64,000 nt of DNA. It comes from Brachionus rotundiformis (taxonomy: Eukaryota; Rotifera; Eurotatoria; Ploima; Brachionidae). The stretch is taken from NCBI GenBank assembly GCA_016802295.1, contig JAESIW010000180.1, positions 3,703,975 to 3,767,974 of the forward strand, in the 5' to 3' direction. The translations under genes and the position numbers were made by a program. A model generated the notes under the pieces. The model saw only the letters and a list, made by a program, of their open reading frames with translations. It ran no database searches and was not told the DNA's origin. How positions within the stretch are numbered: position 1 is the first letter of the stretch; each line of letters opens with the position of its first letter. Below are positions 33,934 through 45,627 of the stretch, one piece after another.

Positions 33934-34432
33934 TTTTGTTGTATTTGGTTTGATTACAAATTAGCCATAACTGTATTGAAGTCAAGTTGTTTTTTAAAAT
34001 GAATGCAAAAAAATTACGAAATCTCTTAAGAATAATTGATTATTTTTTCTCTAGAAAAAAATTATGCCAAGCTCAATATTATGTTTTAAAACAGTAAAAA
34101 TTTTTACTTAAACAAATTTTACATTTGTGTTATTAGAATTTTTATTAAGATTTATAATTTAAAATTAATTTAATGAGAAAATTTACTTATCTGTTTTAAT
34201 TTAGTTAATTTTACAAAATACCTAATTTGCGTTTTAATAATTTTTATTAGATTATGGAACATTTGCATGCAAATAATTAAAAAAATTGTGAAGATAAAAT
34301 TTATCTTGATTTGTACTATCATTCTAAATGTAAATTTTGAATTGCAATTAATTCAATTTTTTTCTTTTAATTAAAAACAAAATTTTATTTTATTTATCTA
34401 AAAAAAAAAAAATTAACTCTAATCCTTTGATA
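33934..34432. promoter_or_regulatory. Divergent intergenic region clarin-like / PWWP gene
   Basis: 499 bp between opposing start codons, extremely AT-rich, with no motif assigned. Confidence 0.4.
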
Positions 34433-36033
34433 ATGTCTGACAGTGAAAAAAGTAAAGAACAAATTCAAAATGAGTCTAACTTGAATACGTCTGAGGAAGA
34501 GCTCTTACAAAAATTTAAATGTTTTAAGTGCTTTGTCCAGGCTGATGATCTTAAAACGTACAAGGCACATCTTTGGGAAAAGCATTTAAAAAGACTTGAG
34601 GCTATGAGAACCAATTCTTTATCAGCAAAAAAAACACATCCAAGACAGAGAAATGGCAATGCGAAAAAAAAACGAAAAGTTGAGTCCCTCCGGTCAATCA
34701 AAACAAAGTTAATTGGCAAATCTGAGTCAGAGGAAAGTGATCAAGACCAATCTCTGACCAGCACATCTGAAAATGGAATAGATGAAATGGTCACAAAAAT
34801 TGAAAATTTGTCTCCAAACGAATTAAAATTTTTCAACATGGAAGACATTGATGAGAAAATGGTTCTCGAACGAGCTATGAAAAGGTACCAACCAAATGAA
34901 GATAGAGTTGTTGCTATTCAAAAAAGTCGCATTGGCTGGGCAAAATGGCGTAAAGACATGTGGCCATGTATCATTGAGAAATACGCCAAAACTTCATCAA
35001 ATGGCTATAGGGTATTTATTAGATATTATGAACCTAGTAACCAAAAAGGAAATATATTCAAAATACCTTTACCTAATGTTAAAATTTTTTTCCATTCACC
35101 TGAACATTTTGAGATCAAAGTACAATCGAAAAAAGTTTAATTTTTAATTATTAATTTTTCTTTGTTTATAAGGAAAACTCAGCTTCTAGTTCTAACCAAA
35201 AATACGAGTTTTTCTATTGCTATACACGGGCTTTAAAAGATTGCGTCAACTTTTTAGAAGAACAAGAAGCAAAAGATAATCAGGATCAATTCGAAAAGTC
35301 TAATGGGGATAAAAATTTTGCCAAAAAAAAACACATTGTTAATGGTATTTTGTACTCATTGGATGAGATAAAAGAGATGTCTCAGCAAGAAATGAGCTTG
35401 GAACAGACCAAAATTAATCAGGAACGGGAGAAAAATTCATCCGAATTAATAAATATTCTACTAACTCCTGAACTAGAAGAGTATCTAGTATCAATATTTA
35501 AAGAAGAAACAAATTGTACTAGACATAAAGATTATATAAATGGGGATCTCAATGTAAGAAAAAAGATGAAGTTCAGCTCGCCTGGTCCACTTGTTGAAGA
35601 TGATCAGCAAAAGCTTGCTGGATTTATCAATAATCTGAGCAAAACAAAATACGTAAATAAACCTGAATTATTGGTCAATTATGAATATGATGTCTTATAT
35701 CCTGAAGTATTTTTAGGAGTTTGGTCAAAAATTTTAAAACAGTTTTCTTTTTAGGCAGTTATATGGGGACTAAGGAAAATGTATAACTTAAGCTTTTCAA
35801 AAGCTGAGGGGATGTATAAAAAAGGATTTAAGCGAACAGATGAAGAACGTATTAAACAAAGGTGTAATCAAATATTGAACAATTTAGAAGATAAAATTAG
35901 CCCGGAAAATTCACTGAATTTTTCAGGTAATAGTGATTTAATGGCAAAAAAACTGGACAACGAAAGTCTGATGCAAACATATGAAGATTCATGTATCAAT
36001 GAAGATGAACAAAGTTTAGTAAAAAATGATTAA
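34433..36033 (+). CDS. PWWP3/MUM1-like chromatin protein with C2H2 finger
   Basis: Three exons, 34433-35119, 35173-35706 and 35755-36033; 499 residues. Residues 30-51 form a C2H2-type finger (C30-x2-C33, H46-x4-H51). A basic Lys-rich stretch (KKKRKVES) looks like a nuclear localisation signal. Residues about 160-225 resemble a PWWP domain (IGWAKWRKDMWPCIIEKY), a reader of methylated histone tails. The C-terminal module LLVNYEYDVLYPEAVIWGL..SFSKAEGMYKKG resembles the C-terminal region of PWWP3A/MUM1 proteins (LLPEAIICAI..AEEKYIKG, from memory). Vertebrate PWWP3 proteins act in the DNA damage response. The N-terminal finger is not a feature I associate with that family. Start at 34433 is the first ATG in frame. 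Confidence 0.75.
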
Positions 36034-36520
36034 AAAAGGTGCAAATAGAGGCTGCCGTTGATTTTGGTTTAGATAATTATATTAAAAACACAGTAAATAA
36101 AATAATTTTGTTCCAATTTAAATATATGGATTTTGTTTTTTTTTGACAAATGTATTAACAAAAATTTGTTTGAATATTAAAATTACATTTGAAATTTTGA
36201 TTTTGGATATTGATTAAAAAAAATTTAATTTGAAAAATATTTTATTAAAGATTTTTAAAAATTAAATATATTTTGATTATTTTGACAACATAAAATTATT
36301 TTATTAGGATTATTTTTATGTGTAATTAGAAAATAAGTAGAATTTTTTTCCGTATGACAATAGGTATGACTACAACTTCCCCGAAATCGTTGATACAAAG
36401 AAACTAAACGATTTTATAACTAATTTGTTTAAAATAGTCCATTTATTATCTTATCAAAAATTAAATTTAGATAATAAATAACCAGGAATATATACAGTTA
36501 AATTAATTATATTAGTAAGA
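36034..36520. other. Spacer downstream of the PWWP gene
   Basis: AT-rich; a possible degraded coding scrap at about 36364-36420 (DYNFPEIVDTKKLNDFI) has no recognisable family and may belong to the adjacent LINE relic. Confidence 0.3.
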
Positions 36521-36525
36521 TGAAG

Positions 36526-36612
36526 GTTAAATTGATTTCCGTCTGAGGTATTTATTGTTTTGACGAAGTTAGTCCAATATTTGTCTGAATCAAGGTACAT
36601 AAACTAAATTTG
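36526..36612 (+). repeat. Direct repeat flanking the LINE relic, copy A
   Basis: About 75-85 bp starting TAAATTGATTTCC matches 37264-37340 (TAAATTTATTTCC) along its length with scattered differences. The copies lie about 735 bp apart and bracket the reverse-transcriptase relic. Confidence 0.65.
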
Positions 36613-36628
36613 TCCGAATGGGCTTGAG

Positions 36629-37120
36629 AAGCAGTGGTCAGTAGAAGCAACTAAAGCTAATAGGGTATTAGGCCAGATTAAAAGATCATTTTAATTGTGC
36701 CAGCAAACGAAATTACCATTTAACAGAGCATTTGAAAGACTTCACCTTGAGTTCTCTATTAGATGGTCTTCTTCCACCAAAGCTTACATCGAAAATCTTG
36801 AAAAAGATAAAAAAACTACAGAAATTAGAAGTTATTAGAGTAAGCGGTCCCTAATCAAAATGTAAATCAGAAAAGAGTTTTAAGTTTGGTAAATAGTATT
36901 ATTTACTTGAAAAGTTTATCAATTCATCCACTAAGCTGCAGTTTAAACTACTTCTACTACTACTACTACTTTATCAATATGAAATTAGATGTGAAATTAA
37001 AACAAAAAGTTCCTTAACAAAATACACTTTTTTGACCAATAGAGTGGTACACACTCTCTTTCTGAGAATGCAATATCTGGCAAATCGGTTAACAGCTTCA
37101 TATAAAGAATAGACAGGGAA
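36629..37120 (+). mobile_element. Decayed LINE (CR1/Jockey-type) reverse transcriptase C-terminus
   Basis: One frame from 36629 reads KQWSVEATKANRVLGQIKRSF, a stop, then after a short gap LHLEFSIRWSSSTKAYIENL to a stop near 36837. These match the thumb region of CR1-like LINE reverse transcriptases (usual form ..AANRVLGMIKR.. and RPHLEYAVQVWSPY..DIELLEKVQ). A further block at 37027-37120 gives FLTNRVVHTL and, in another frame, ENAISGKSVNSF, the usual C-terminal end of such ORF2 proteins. Stops and frameshifts show a dead copy. Only the last third of the enzyme is present, as expected for a 5'-truncated insertion. Confidence 0.85.
36944..36971 (+). repeat. CTA trinucleotide microsatellite
   Basis: A run of CTA/CTT triplets (ACTACTTCTACTACTACTAC...) inside the LINE relic region. 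Confidence 0.7.
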
Positions 37121-37263
37121 ATTTTTGGTATGAACAACGACAAGAACTTTCTAGAATGCTAAAGGCATAACGTGCTGGTTAACCCGAATCGAAGGTTTTA
37201 TTACAACTAGATAAGTTACTTTACCAAAATTATTAAGATGTTTAATAAATAGCTTGGAAAATA

Positions 37264-37340
37264 GTAAATTTATTTCCATTTGAGATAGTATTTATTATTT
37301 TGTTGAAGTTTATCCAAGATTGGTCTAAATCAATGTCTAA
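37264..37340 (+). repeat. Direct repeat flanking the LINE relic, copy B
   Basis: Partner of 36526-36612. Two interpretations are possible: two nested 3' ends of related LINE copies, or a duplication of surrounding DNA. Confidence 0.65.
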
Positions 37341-39380
37341 ATAGATATAATTGTGGAAATTTTCTCACAAAATTTCAATGAAGCTTGTAAAGAAAATGAT
37401 AAATGAAAAATTCATAGTACCAAAACTTATTTGTCTTAGTTAAAATAACTAAAAATTTGTTACAAAATAATCAAAAAATGTAAAATATTCAACAAATTAG
37501 AATATATAATAAATCAGCAGATAATAAATTTTAAATATCTATTTTTTAGGATTTAAGGTTTTATTTTTATTAATTTTCTTAATTTTTTTATAGGTAAGGT
37601 TTTTTTATCAGTTAAATATTTTCAAGAAAATATTAAGTTTAATTTTTCATTATATTCTTTTAAACATATTTAAAATATAAGAATTGTATCAAAATCATGG
37701 GCATAAATCACAATTTTTTGATTGATTAAAAACAAAGACAAATTTCTAATTAATCAATAAAATTTAGATTTTAAAGTTTGAAAAAAAAACAATCAATTTT
37801 AGGATAGAAATCGGCAAATATGACTTTAATTTTTCTCATATAGACGAACAAATTACTGTGTCCATATCATTAAACCAGAATGCTAATCAGAATTTATGGC
37901 GCCACATGAGATTAGAATATTTTTTAAACAAAAAACGACTTTAGCCATCGGTTTGGGGACGTAGCTTAATTTAATTTTAATTAAGGACTAAGCCGAAGCA
38001 CAGTATTGCGTATCCATACAATTCTATTAAATAAATCATATTATTTGAATTTCAAAAAAGAAAATAACAATTTTTCAAGCATCTTAAGCGTGTCTAATTA
38101 GGAAAAATTAGAAATCTAATTATCAAAAATAATGTTCGTTTTTGGGAAACATTTTTGAATATTTAGGCTTAATGAACCATAATCAAGTGCACATCAGGTA
38201 GTTATTTATTTAGATTACCTTTTTTTCTTTAATATATGCGCTCTTAAGAAATGGTTCGACTTTATCAATCATGTCATGCTGTTCGAATAGTTATGGTAAA
38301 ATTATTTTATTTACTTTGATTTATTAAGTCAATTGTTTTAAAAACAAGTAAATAACTAAGAATTACACAAAAATTTACTTTGAAGGCTTGAGAGCTTGCT
38401 TTCCCAGCAGACCCTAAGAATAAAAATAAATCTTAAAATTTGACATGTAATATTTTATTCTTCTCATTTAGCCTAAAAATAATCAAATTAACTCGGTTTT
38501 TTGATTATTATTATATTTTTGATCAAAAAAGTGACTAATTACTAAATATTTGTCTTTTAAATTTATCAAAAATCTTAATTGAAAAAAATTTTGCTCTATT
38601 AAATTTAGCAAATTGATACAATCAAAATATTAACTTGAAGTTTTGAAAATAAAATTATTAAACTGTCAAAAAACTTTAAAACGATGAATAAAATACCATC
38701 CACTATGGCAAACACTACACGACTTGAATTATATTATATTACTATTATTGAAGAATTTAGTTTTGGTAGATACCTAGGCAATTTGGAATTAAAGACTTAT
38801 TTCCTAGCCTAAAGACTCTATCTTTTTTATTTTTCCTAGGTAAAATAATGCAAATCCCTTGAAAAAGTTGAATAAGATGGAACAAATGCACATGGTAAAA
38901 TAAATCCTAAATTGAAATTAATTTCACTTGCTAGTTTTATCAACTAAGTAAATGTTGTATTTTTTAGAATATATTTTATTTATTTAAAGAATAATTTAGA
39001 GAATCATTTTTGATCGAAACCGAGGCCTTTCGCTTATGTCATATATTTTAATATTTGATATTTAAATATAGCTAATAATATATAAATATATTTATTTGAA
39101 AAATTTGTTATATTTTTTGTGGTCAGAATGGACTAGTGAATTTATTGAGTAACTTATTATTAGATAATGATACATTTATATTTTTATTTCAAATGACACA
39201 TAAGTTAGGTACATATTTAAATTGCCATTTTTCTTTAAAATATAGGTCCTCAAAAAATGGAATGGATATCATTTCGTTATTTTTAATTTCATTAAATTAA
39301 TAAAATTATATCAATAATAAATATCAACTAATTTAATTTTCGAAGTTTTTCATTCTGATTTAAAAATTAAATTTTATTCA
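37341..39380. other. Gene-poor AT-rich stretch
   Basis: About 2 kb with no coding exon, RNA gene or named repeat recognised. Confidence 0.5.
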
Positions 39381-39388
39381 AAGATTAA

Positions 39389-39565
39389 TTTTTAGTATTA
39401 ATTATCATGAGTCAACATTGGAAAAAAAGTTTATGTTAAGCAAATATATTACCATAAAGAGAAAAGTCAAGCTTCTTCAAGTGCTCAACCTGTCCAAGAG
39501 TATACTTTTTTCCTTAAGATTTAAAATGTGGTTACAGAACAGACGAGCCAAAAGCAGGATAATGT
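39389..39565 (+). pseudogene. Homeobox relic or divergent homeobox exon
   Basis: A frame entered after TTTTTAG at about 39388-39394 reads a homeodomain from mid helix 1 onward: STLEKKFMLSKYITIKRKVK, then LLQVLNLSKS, six extra residues, then FKMWLQNRRAKSR. Conserved homeodomain positions are visible (L16 and F20 of helix 1, Y25, L40, W48, N51, R53). Phe49 has become Leu, and 18 bp too many lie just before helix 3. The first 12-15 homeodomain residues are not found nearby. The insertion, the missing N-terminal arm and the isolated position suggest a pseudogene fragment, but an exon of a fast-evolving gene cannot be excluded. Confidence 0.55.
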
Positions 39566-39689
39566 CTATTGACAATTATTTTTTTTTATTTTTAATTTTA
39601 ATTAGTCAATTTAACATTTTTATAAAAAATATTTTTTTATTCCAAACAAGTGGCTGAATGGAAATCGACCAAGGCTTAAAATTTTCAAC

Positions 39690-42600
39690 AAATAAAAGCA
39701 ATTAGCAAGCTTGAGTATATTTATTTATTATAAACGTAGGTACAAAAATTAGCTGATTGGTTAGACATAAGCTTAATTTATAAGAAAATTATTTTTATAT
39801 GCTATTTCATGTGTTAAGAAAGCAAGTAGTTAATAATAAATAGATTGAAATTAATTACTGCTTGTTAGAAAAGTAATCGAACATCTGAGAATTCTAAGGA
39901 GTTGTTCGATAAGCCATAAAACGTCTCCTGGTGTTTCGATGAGTGTGTTAAGTACTATATTATCTTATTTTTAAACTCATTCCATCTTAATGTTCTCTTT
40001 AAAGTCATAAAACTTATCAATTTTTTTTTAATCTTTTTTATGTTCATCAAACTGATAGAGTCAAATTTTTATTACAGGCCATAGATAGAAATTGGCAGCA
40101 GATATTCGATCTCTTTTATTGTGGCATTAACTTAATTTCAACTCTTTTAATCTCACTATCTAAGATTAACCCTAATGATGCTCACGAGCCGATACAATCT
40201 ATACCTTTTTCTCGGCCGAATTGTGCTATCAATTACGGCCGAAAAAAAGTGACTCTGAATAATAAATTAATTTTTCAAGCATAAGAAATTAGCTAATTTT
40301 ACAAACAAGGTTTATTTTGTGATTTTGTTAAGGTAAAGAATACTCTTCACGCTTGAGACCATAATAAACTTTGAATAACGGTTCATAACATAAAAATTTA
40401 AAATTCAAATTTTTTCCTAATCTCCCAAGTCAAATCTAATTAGGTTAATTGTGCTTCAAATTTTAAGAAACGATAAAATTCCCGGAATTTAAACAATTAA
40501 TTCCGACATAATCAAATACTTTATAATCTTTGCTATCCCGAATGACCAGCAATTAGTAAAAATAAAATAGTGACATTTGTACAGAAAAGAAAAATAACTT
40601 TGACTAATCTTTAAAATATTTGATTGACAGTCGGCTACCTGGCAAACAAGTGGTTAATTTCAGTTGGCTTTTGAATTTTGACAAAAAAGTTTAATCATGA
40701 AAATAGGCTGCCCCTAGGCCAAAAATTTCATGCAAAAAGACTATATTAACTTATTGATTATACAGTGAGCATACGTTTGATGTTGTTGTGTTGACTAATG
40801 GCCAAATGATAGATATTGGCGCTAGTAATTGACGGCGTATGCCGTTCGTCAATTTCCCAAAAGGCCATAAACAATTGTCAATTGTTTTGACTATCATTAT
40901 GATTTTATCTATTTCTATTGTGGACAGACTTAATTCAAAGCCTGCTTGCTTGACTAACTTTGTTTGTTTGATGCCTATTTTTTTCATTGTCCTAGCAGTT
41001 AAATTTACAATTGTAATTAAGTTTTAGGGCTTATCCGAGTACGAAGTTTTTGATGTTTCTAATTAATTAGCTTAATTAACTAGATGATGGGCTCGGATGG
41101 AAAATTAATGGAATGACAGCAATAAAATTTGAATTTTTGAAATTTTTTTGTTTTATTCTTGTTCTGAATGACTGATGATGTAGAATTTGAATGAAAGCTA
41201 AGTCAATAAAGATAATTTGTAGCTGAGACGCATTAAAAGTTTTGAATACTTATGAAGCCAAGCGCGAGAAAAAGAGCCCAAAGTTAATTACAATTTTTAA
41301 ATTAAGCTTTTGTTGGTAACTGGAGCCGTCAATGTGGCATTATTTAACAGCAACCAACGCCGATGAGTTATCAGTTTAAGGAGTGGCTGAATAGGATGCC
41401 AAGTTGCTTATCGAATTTCTTCTTGCCAAAAGATCTTTGTCTCATATTTCTCTAATTAATTTGAACACATTCGGTTGGCGGCCAGAAACCAATTTTGTCA
41501 ATTTTAAAAAAAGTTTTAATTAACTTATTGATTTTATCGTATCCTGCTAATCTTTTGTATCTTTGAAAAATTAATTAAAAATTCGATATTTGTACAAGGT
41601 ATCCTAGTACACTTATTGCTACTCAAATTTCTCTCCATAATACCAAACTCAATGCTTCTACCACTAAATTAAAACTTCATTTCATTTGGCTTGATTAGGT
41701 TGATTTTAAACTCTTGATTTTTATTCATTTAATTTATTAATCATCCAGTTTTTTTATTAAATTTTAGTCTAAATAGTAAAGCTTGTTTTTGAAAAAAATT
41801 TCAATGTTCTTTTCTGATTGATTGGCATTTTTGTTGAATTAATTTAAAAAATTTTTTTATTTATAAAAAAGAGATAATTTGAAGCAATTTGTCAAATAGA
41901 ATTTTTTTTATAATTTTTTTGTCAAAAATCAATAAATTTGATCTCAAGTTAGCTGCAAATGCTAGTGTGTCCAGAATTTGTCATTTCAACAAAAAAATTG
42001 TCCAGAAATTTACATGTCCTGCCAAACTAAAATTCATATGTTTAATATTTAAATGTGCTTTTATATCAAATTTTGATTGCTAAATAAAATAAAACATTTG
42101 CAGTTGAAGCAATAAATTTCTTAATGACAGACTGCTATATGCTGCCGATTTCGATCAATTATGCCAAATAGGCACGCAATGCTTTTTCTACATTTTCTAA
42201 ATTGGCAATGATAAATCGCTTTAGATAAATCAGTGTCTTACATAATTTTATCAATGCAAAAAAATCAGATATTTTACTATTTGGACTTATTTTGAACAAT
42301 CAAGTAGACTAATCGCTACTAATTGTCACATAAATTCAATAGAGATTTTAGATTAGTAAAATTTAAATTTTCAACAATGGCACTTAATCACTTATTTGCA
42401 AATATAATACAGATAACAATCAGACCTGTAATGAAAATAAAAACAAAACAAAAAATAATATATATGAATCAATTTAAATTAGTTTGAATAGTAAAGATTA
42501 AGTTTTCGTACAAATTAAGTGCTTTATTATTTGTATATCTCTCTGAAGTAAGGGATCTCGAGAGAGTGAGAGAGAGAGAAAGAGATTAATGAATGACAAT

Positions 42601-43429
42601 TGATTTCGGGGAGGAGATTTTCCAATATGGCATCGATTCGATCCAAATGTCTGCCGGCAATAAATCTAGCTTAATTAAATTTTGTTGCTTAAAAACTTAT
42701 TCACTTGAACCCGGAGCATATCTGACGCAATTTGAGCCGCGTTCCTCCATTCATCCAAGACTTGTGTCTAATTGCCAAAAAGACATGAATCGCTTCAAAT
42801 CAATTAGATTTTGGCTTCGTTTTATTCTCTTTTAAAATTTGCATGATATAAATGATTTGTTCCAATTTTGCCTCATCTTTCTTTCAGTTGACTTTAATTA
42901 AAATTATTTATTAGCTTTTTTATTTCATTTTTATATTATTTTATTATTTATTTCTTTCATCAAAGTAATTCTTAAACTTCCAAAACAAAACTCTTTGAAC
43001 ATGAACCGTACAGTGAAAAGTAAAACCAAAATTATTGATTTATATAAGTTTATTTTTATATTATAATATTTCAAATATAAACAAAATTATTATCCAAAAA
43101 AAAAATAATAATATAAAATAAAAATGAACAAAATTATCAAGCTACTTTGAAGACGAAGAAAAAAATATGATTAAAATAAAACGCAATAATTTAAGATTTG
43201 ATAAGATCTTTAAAATTCATTCTCCTCTATTTAGAACGCTTTAGCCCTTAATGAAAAAATATACAATTTTATATATTAAACTTGGTTAAAGCTCTTGTCA
43301 AGTCAAAATTAAATTACTTAAAATATCTTTTTTCAAAAAAAACATTTATAATTTTATAAACAAAAAAAAAAGAATAAAAAAAAGTATCTTTTAGTTTTAA
43401 AAAAATAAAAAATTTTATCCCAATCATTT
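39690..43429. promoter_or_regulatory. EBF 3' flanking desert with more complex blocks
   Basis: About 3.7 kb without genes. Parts of it (about 40080-41500 and 42100-42840) are visibly less AT-rich and less repetitive than the other intergenic DNA here, for example the block around 40190-40250 with CTCGGCCGAATTGTG. A GA-rich run lies at about 42555-42587. This texture is what conserved non-coding regulatory DNA near developmental genes often looks like. It is an inference from composition and position only. Confidence 0.35.
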
Positions 43430-45627
43430 TTATTTTGGCACGCCAAGTCCAAAATGTCCCACAGAGCTGAATGCGGAATTCATCAGATTACTCATGCCGT
43501 TTAGGAACACAGGCGATGGAACCGAATTGCCGAATACTGCGACTGCGGCGGCCGAATTGGCCGAGTTTGGTGTCGTGTAAGCACTGCTATTGTACTGTGA
43601 GCTACTGTTGCTGCTGCTGGTCGAGTTGTGATACCCGCCGCGCGGAGAAGACATATTAGACGACTGACCACCACGTGAATAAACTAGAAAAATAAGACAA
43701 TTAATTAATGAATGAATGGAAAAATTTTAGTTAGTAATTACCATCAAATGTATTGGCATATCCATTGTTGTAGCTGGACTCGGCCTCGTGGTCGCTGGGT
43801 GGTGTTGGCAGCGCAAAGTGGTGCGGATTGCCGCTCATCGAGTACCATTGTTCGAGCAGGTCGGCAGCGCGCTTGACCAGAACATCTTTGGACAAGCGGT
43901 CCGGATCTCCCGGGTACCGTGTTATGTACTTTTGTAGCTTCTGAAATCCGTACTCAGTTGATGAGTCTGATATTGCTAATTAAATTAAAAAAAAATTATT
44001 AAAATTTGTTATTAAATTTAATTTGTGTTGGTCACTTACGTGTATAGACAAATCGTCCGGGCATGTCGCGGCAAAACTGCTTGCCTTTGAATGAAAGAGT
44101 GACATCACAAGGACCAGAGTGCCTTTGGGGAGTTTGAACTTTGATGGCGTGTGGTGTGATCACTTCGCCCCATAGGAGCGCCGAGCCGAAGACTACTTGT
44201 AGACCTTCGAAGAAATTGTCGCCCACAATGACCACTGTGGTACCGCCGCTGATTGCTCCCTCGCTCGGACACACCGCTTTTATCACTGGAGTCGCCAGTT
44301 GGCTTGATGTTGGCGATGGATTTGACATCGAGCCTTAAATTAGAAACAAAATTAGCTCAATTTATTAACTTTTATAAAGGCTCAAATAGACTTACTTGCT
44401 TCCAATGGGTCGATTCGTCTGGTACGACGGCCGTGCTTAGAGTTATTGTGTACAAACATGTTGTCCGATACGGCCAACAGATGACCATCAACACTCACTG
44501 TTTGCGATATGACCACTTGAAATCGACGCATGTCTCTCGGATTGCCAGCATTTTTCAAGCAATTTTGGTTACATTTGAGAAAAAATTTGAGAAAAAACCT
44601 ATTTTATTTGAAAAAAAAAATAAATTAATAAAATTAAATTATTCAACTAGTTTTATTTATTTGGTATTAAAAAAAGCTCCATTCTCCAAAAATCGATTAA
44701 TTCTACCATCCCAATAGAATCACTTATTAAGCTTGCCTAATTTTCCTATCTATCCAAATCTCAGAGGCATATTTTTTAAGCTCAAAAGTTAAGATATTGT
44801 CAATTTTGTAAAAGGAAGAGAATATTTTTTCCAAGTCTCCTCGGACCGATTCATAATTTAAATTAATTAATTTAAAAGCTTTTTTTTGTTATTTTTAAAC
44901 AAATGGACCAACCTGTCTATGATGACTGGATCAGATGGGGTCTCGTTTCGGTTACCACAGCTCTTTTTGTCACAGCAACGACTGCACATGACCTCATGGG
45001 TGAGCAGTACGCGACACATTTCGGGATTTTTGTCCTGGCCTTCGTAGATAATGGGCTAAAATGAACACAAAGTAAAAAAAATGCTCTAGAGTCAAGTTTG
45101 TTTAGTGAGGACACGTACCAATTTGGTAACCGAATCAATCATTCGGATAAAAATGTCCTGCTCTTGTCTGAAGCCGTTCTGGTAGAGCAAATTGAGGCGA
45201 TAGTGGATGCCATTCATGGTCTTGACTCCATCGACCTCCAAATCCTTTTCCACAAAGCCGACAAAAGCAGTGCGCTCGATCTCGACTGGCTGGCCATTTC
45301 GGTCGTACAACGCGACCACAAAGTGAAAAAAGTTGCTCTTTCTCAGGTTGTTTGGGGGCTGTTTTTCAAAATGGGCCCTGTGCAGGCCGGCCAAAGAGTT
45401 GTCGTGGAGCAGCGCTTGATGGTGATTGAGCAATAGCTGCTGTTGATGCTGGTGCTGAAATTGCTGCTGTTGCTGATGAGCCATCCAGCCGCGGAGTGGC
45501 TCTTCCTTCAGCATGGACAAAGTAGACAACGACGGACCTCTTGGTTGAATCTCCTGCAAAACAAAAATCAATTAATTAACTTTTTTTTCCTCATTACTAA
45601 ATCAGCTGTTCGACTCACCATTTTCAT
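43430..45627 (-). CDS. EBF: EBF/Collier (COE) transcription factor
   Basis: Seven exons on the minus strand: 45627-45619, 45553-45119, 45055-44913, 44598-44396, 44333-44040, 43975-43742, 43683-43430; 523 residues (vertebrate EBF about 550-590). The COE DNA-binding domain begins at ARAHFEKQPP-like GLHRAHFEKQPPNNLRKSNF. The COE zinc knuckle is intact: His168, Cys172, Cys175, Cys181 in THEVMCSRCCDKKSC. An IPT/TIG domain is encoded in exon 5 (GGTTVVIVGDNFFEGLQVVF), the helix-loop-helix in exon 6 (YPGDPDRLSKDVLVKRAADL), and a Ser/Ala/Asn-rich activation tail in exon 7. The N-terminal linker has a His/Gln-rich insert at about residues 29-48. EBF genes act in neuronal and mesodermal differentiation. 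The first exon encodes only MKM; an in-frame stop lies upstream. Confidence 0.96.

Noticed and set aside
36526..37340. LTR retrotransposon with two LTRs
   Set aside because: The repeats are only about 80 bp, lack TG..CA ends, and the enclosed coding relic is of LINE type.
42593..42835. An 80-codon open frame near the GA-rich run
   Set aside because: No recognisable domain, no splice or neighbour support; plausible as chance in a less AT-rich block.
44917..45436. Plus-strand and extra minus-strand open frames over EBF exons 2-3
   Set aside because: They are shadows of the G/C-richer EBF exons; the zinc-knuckle and DNA-binding exons explain the sequence.
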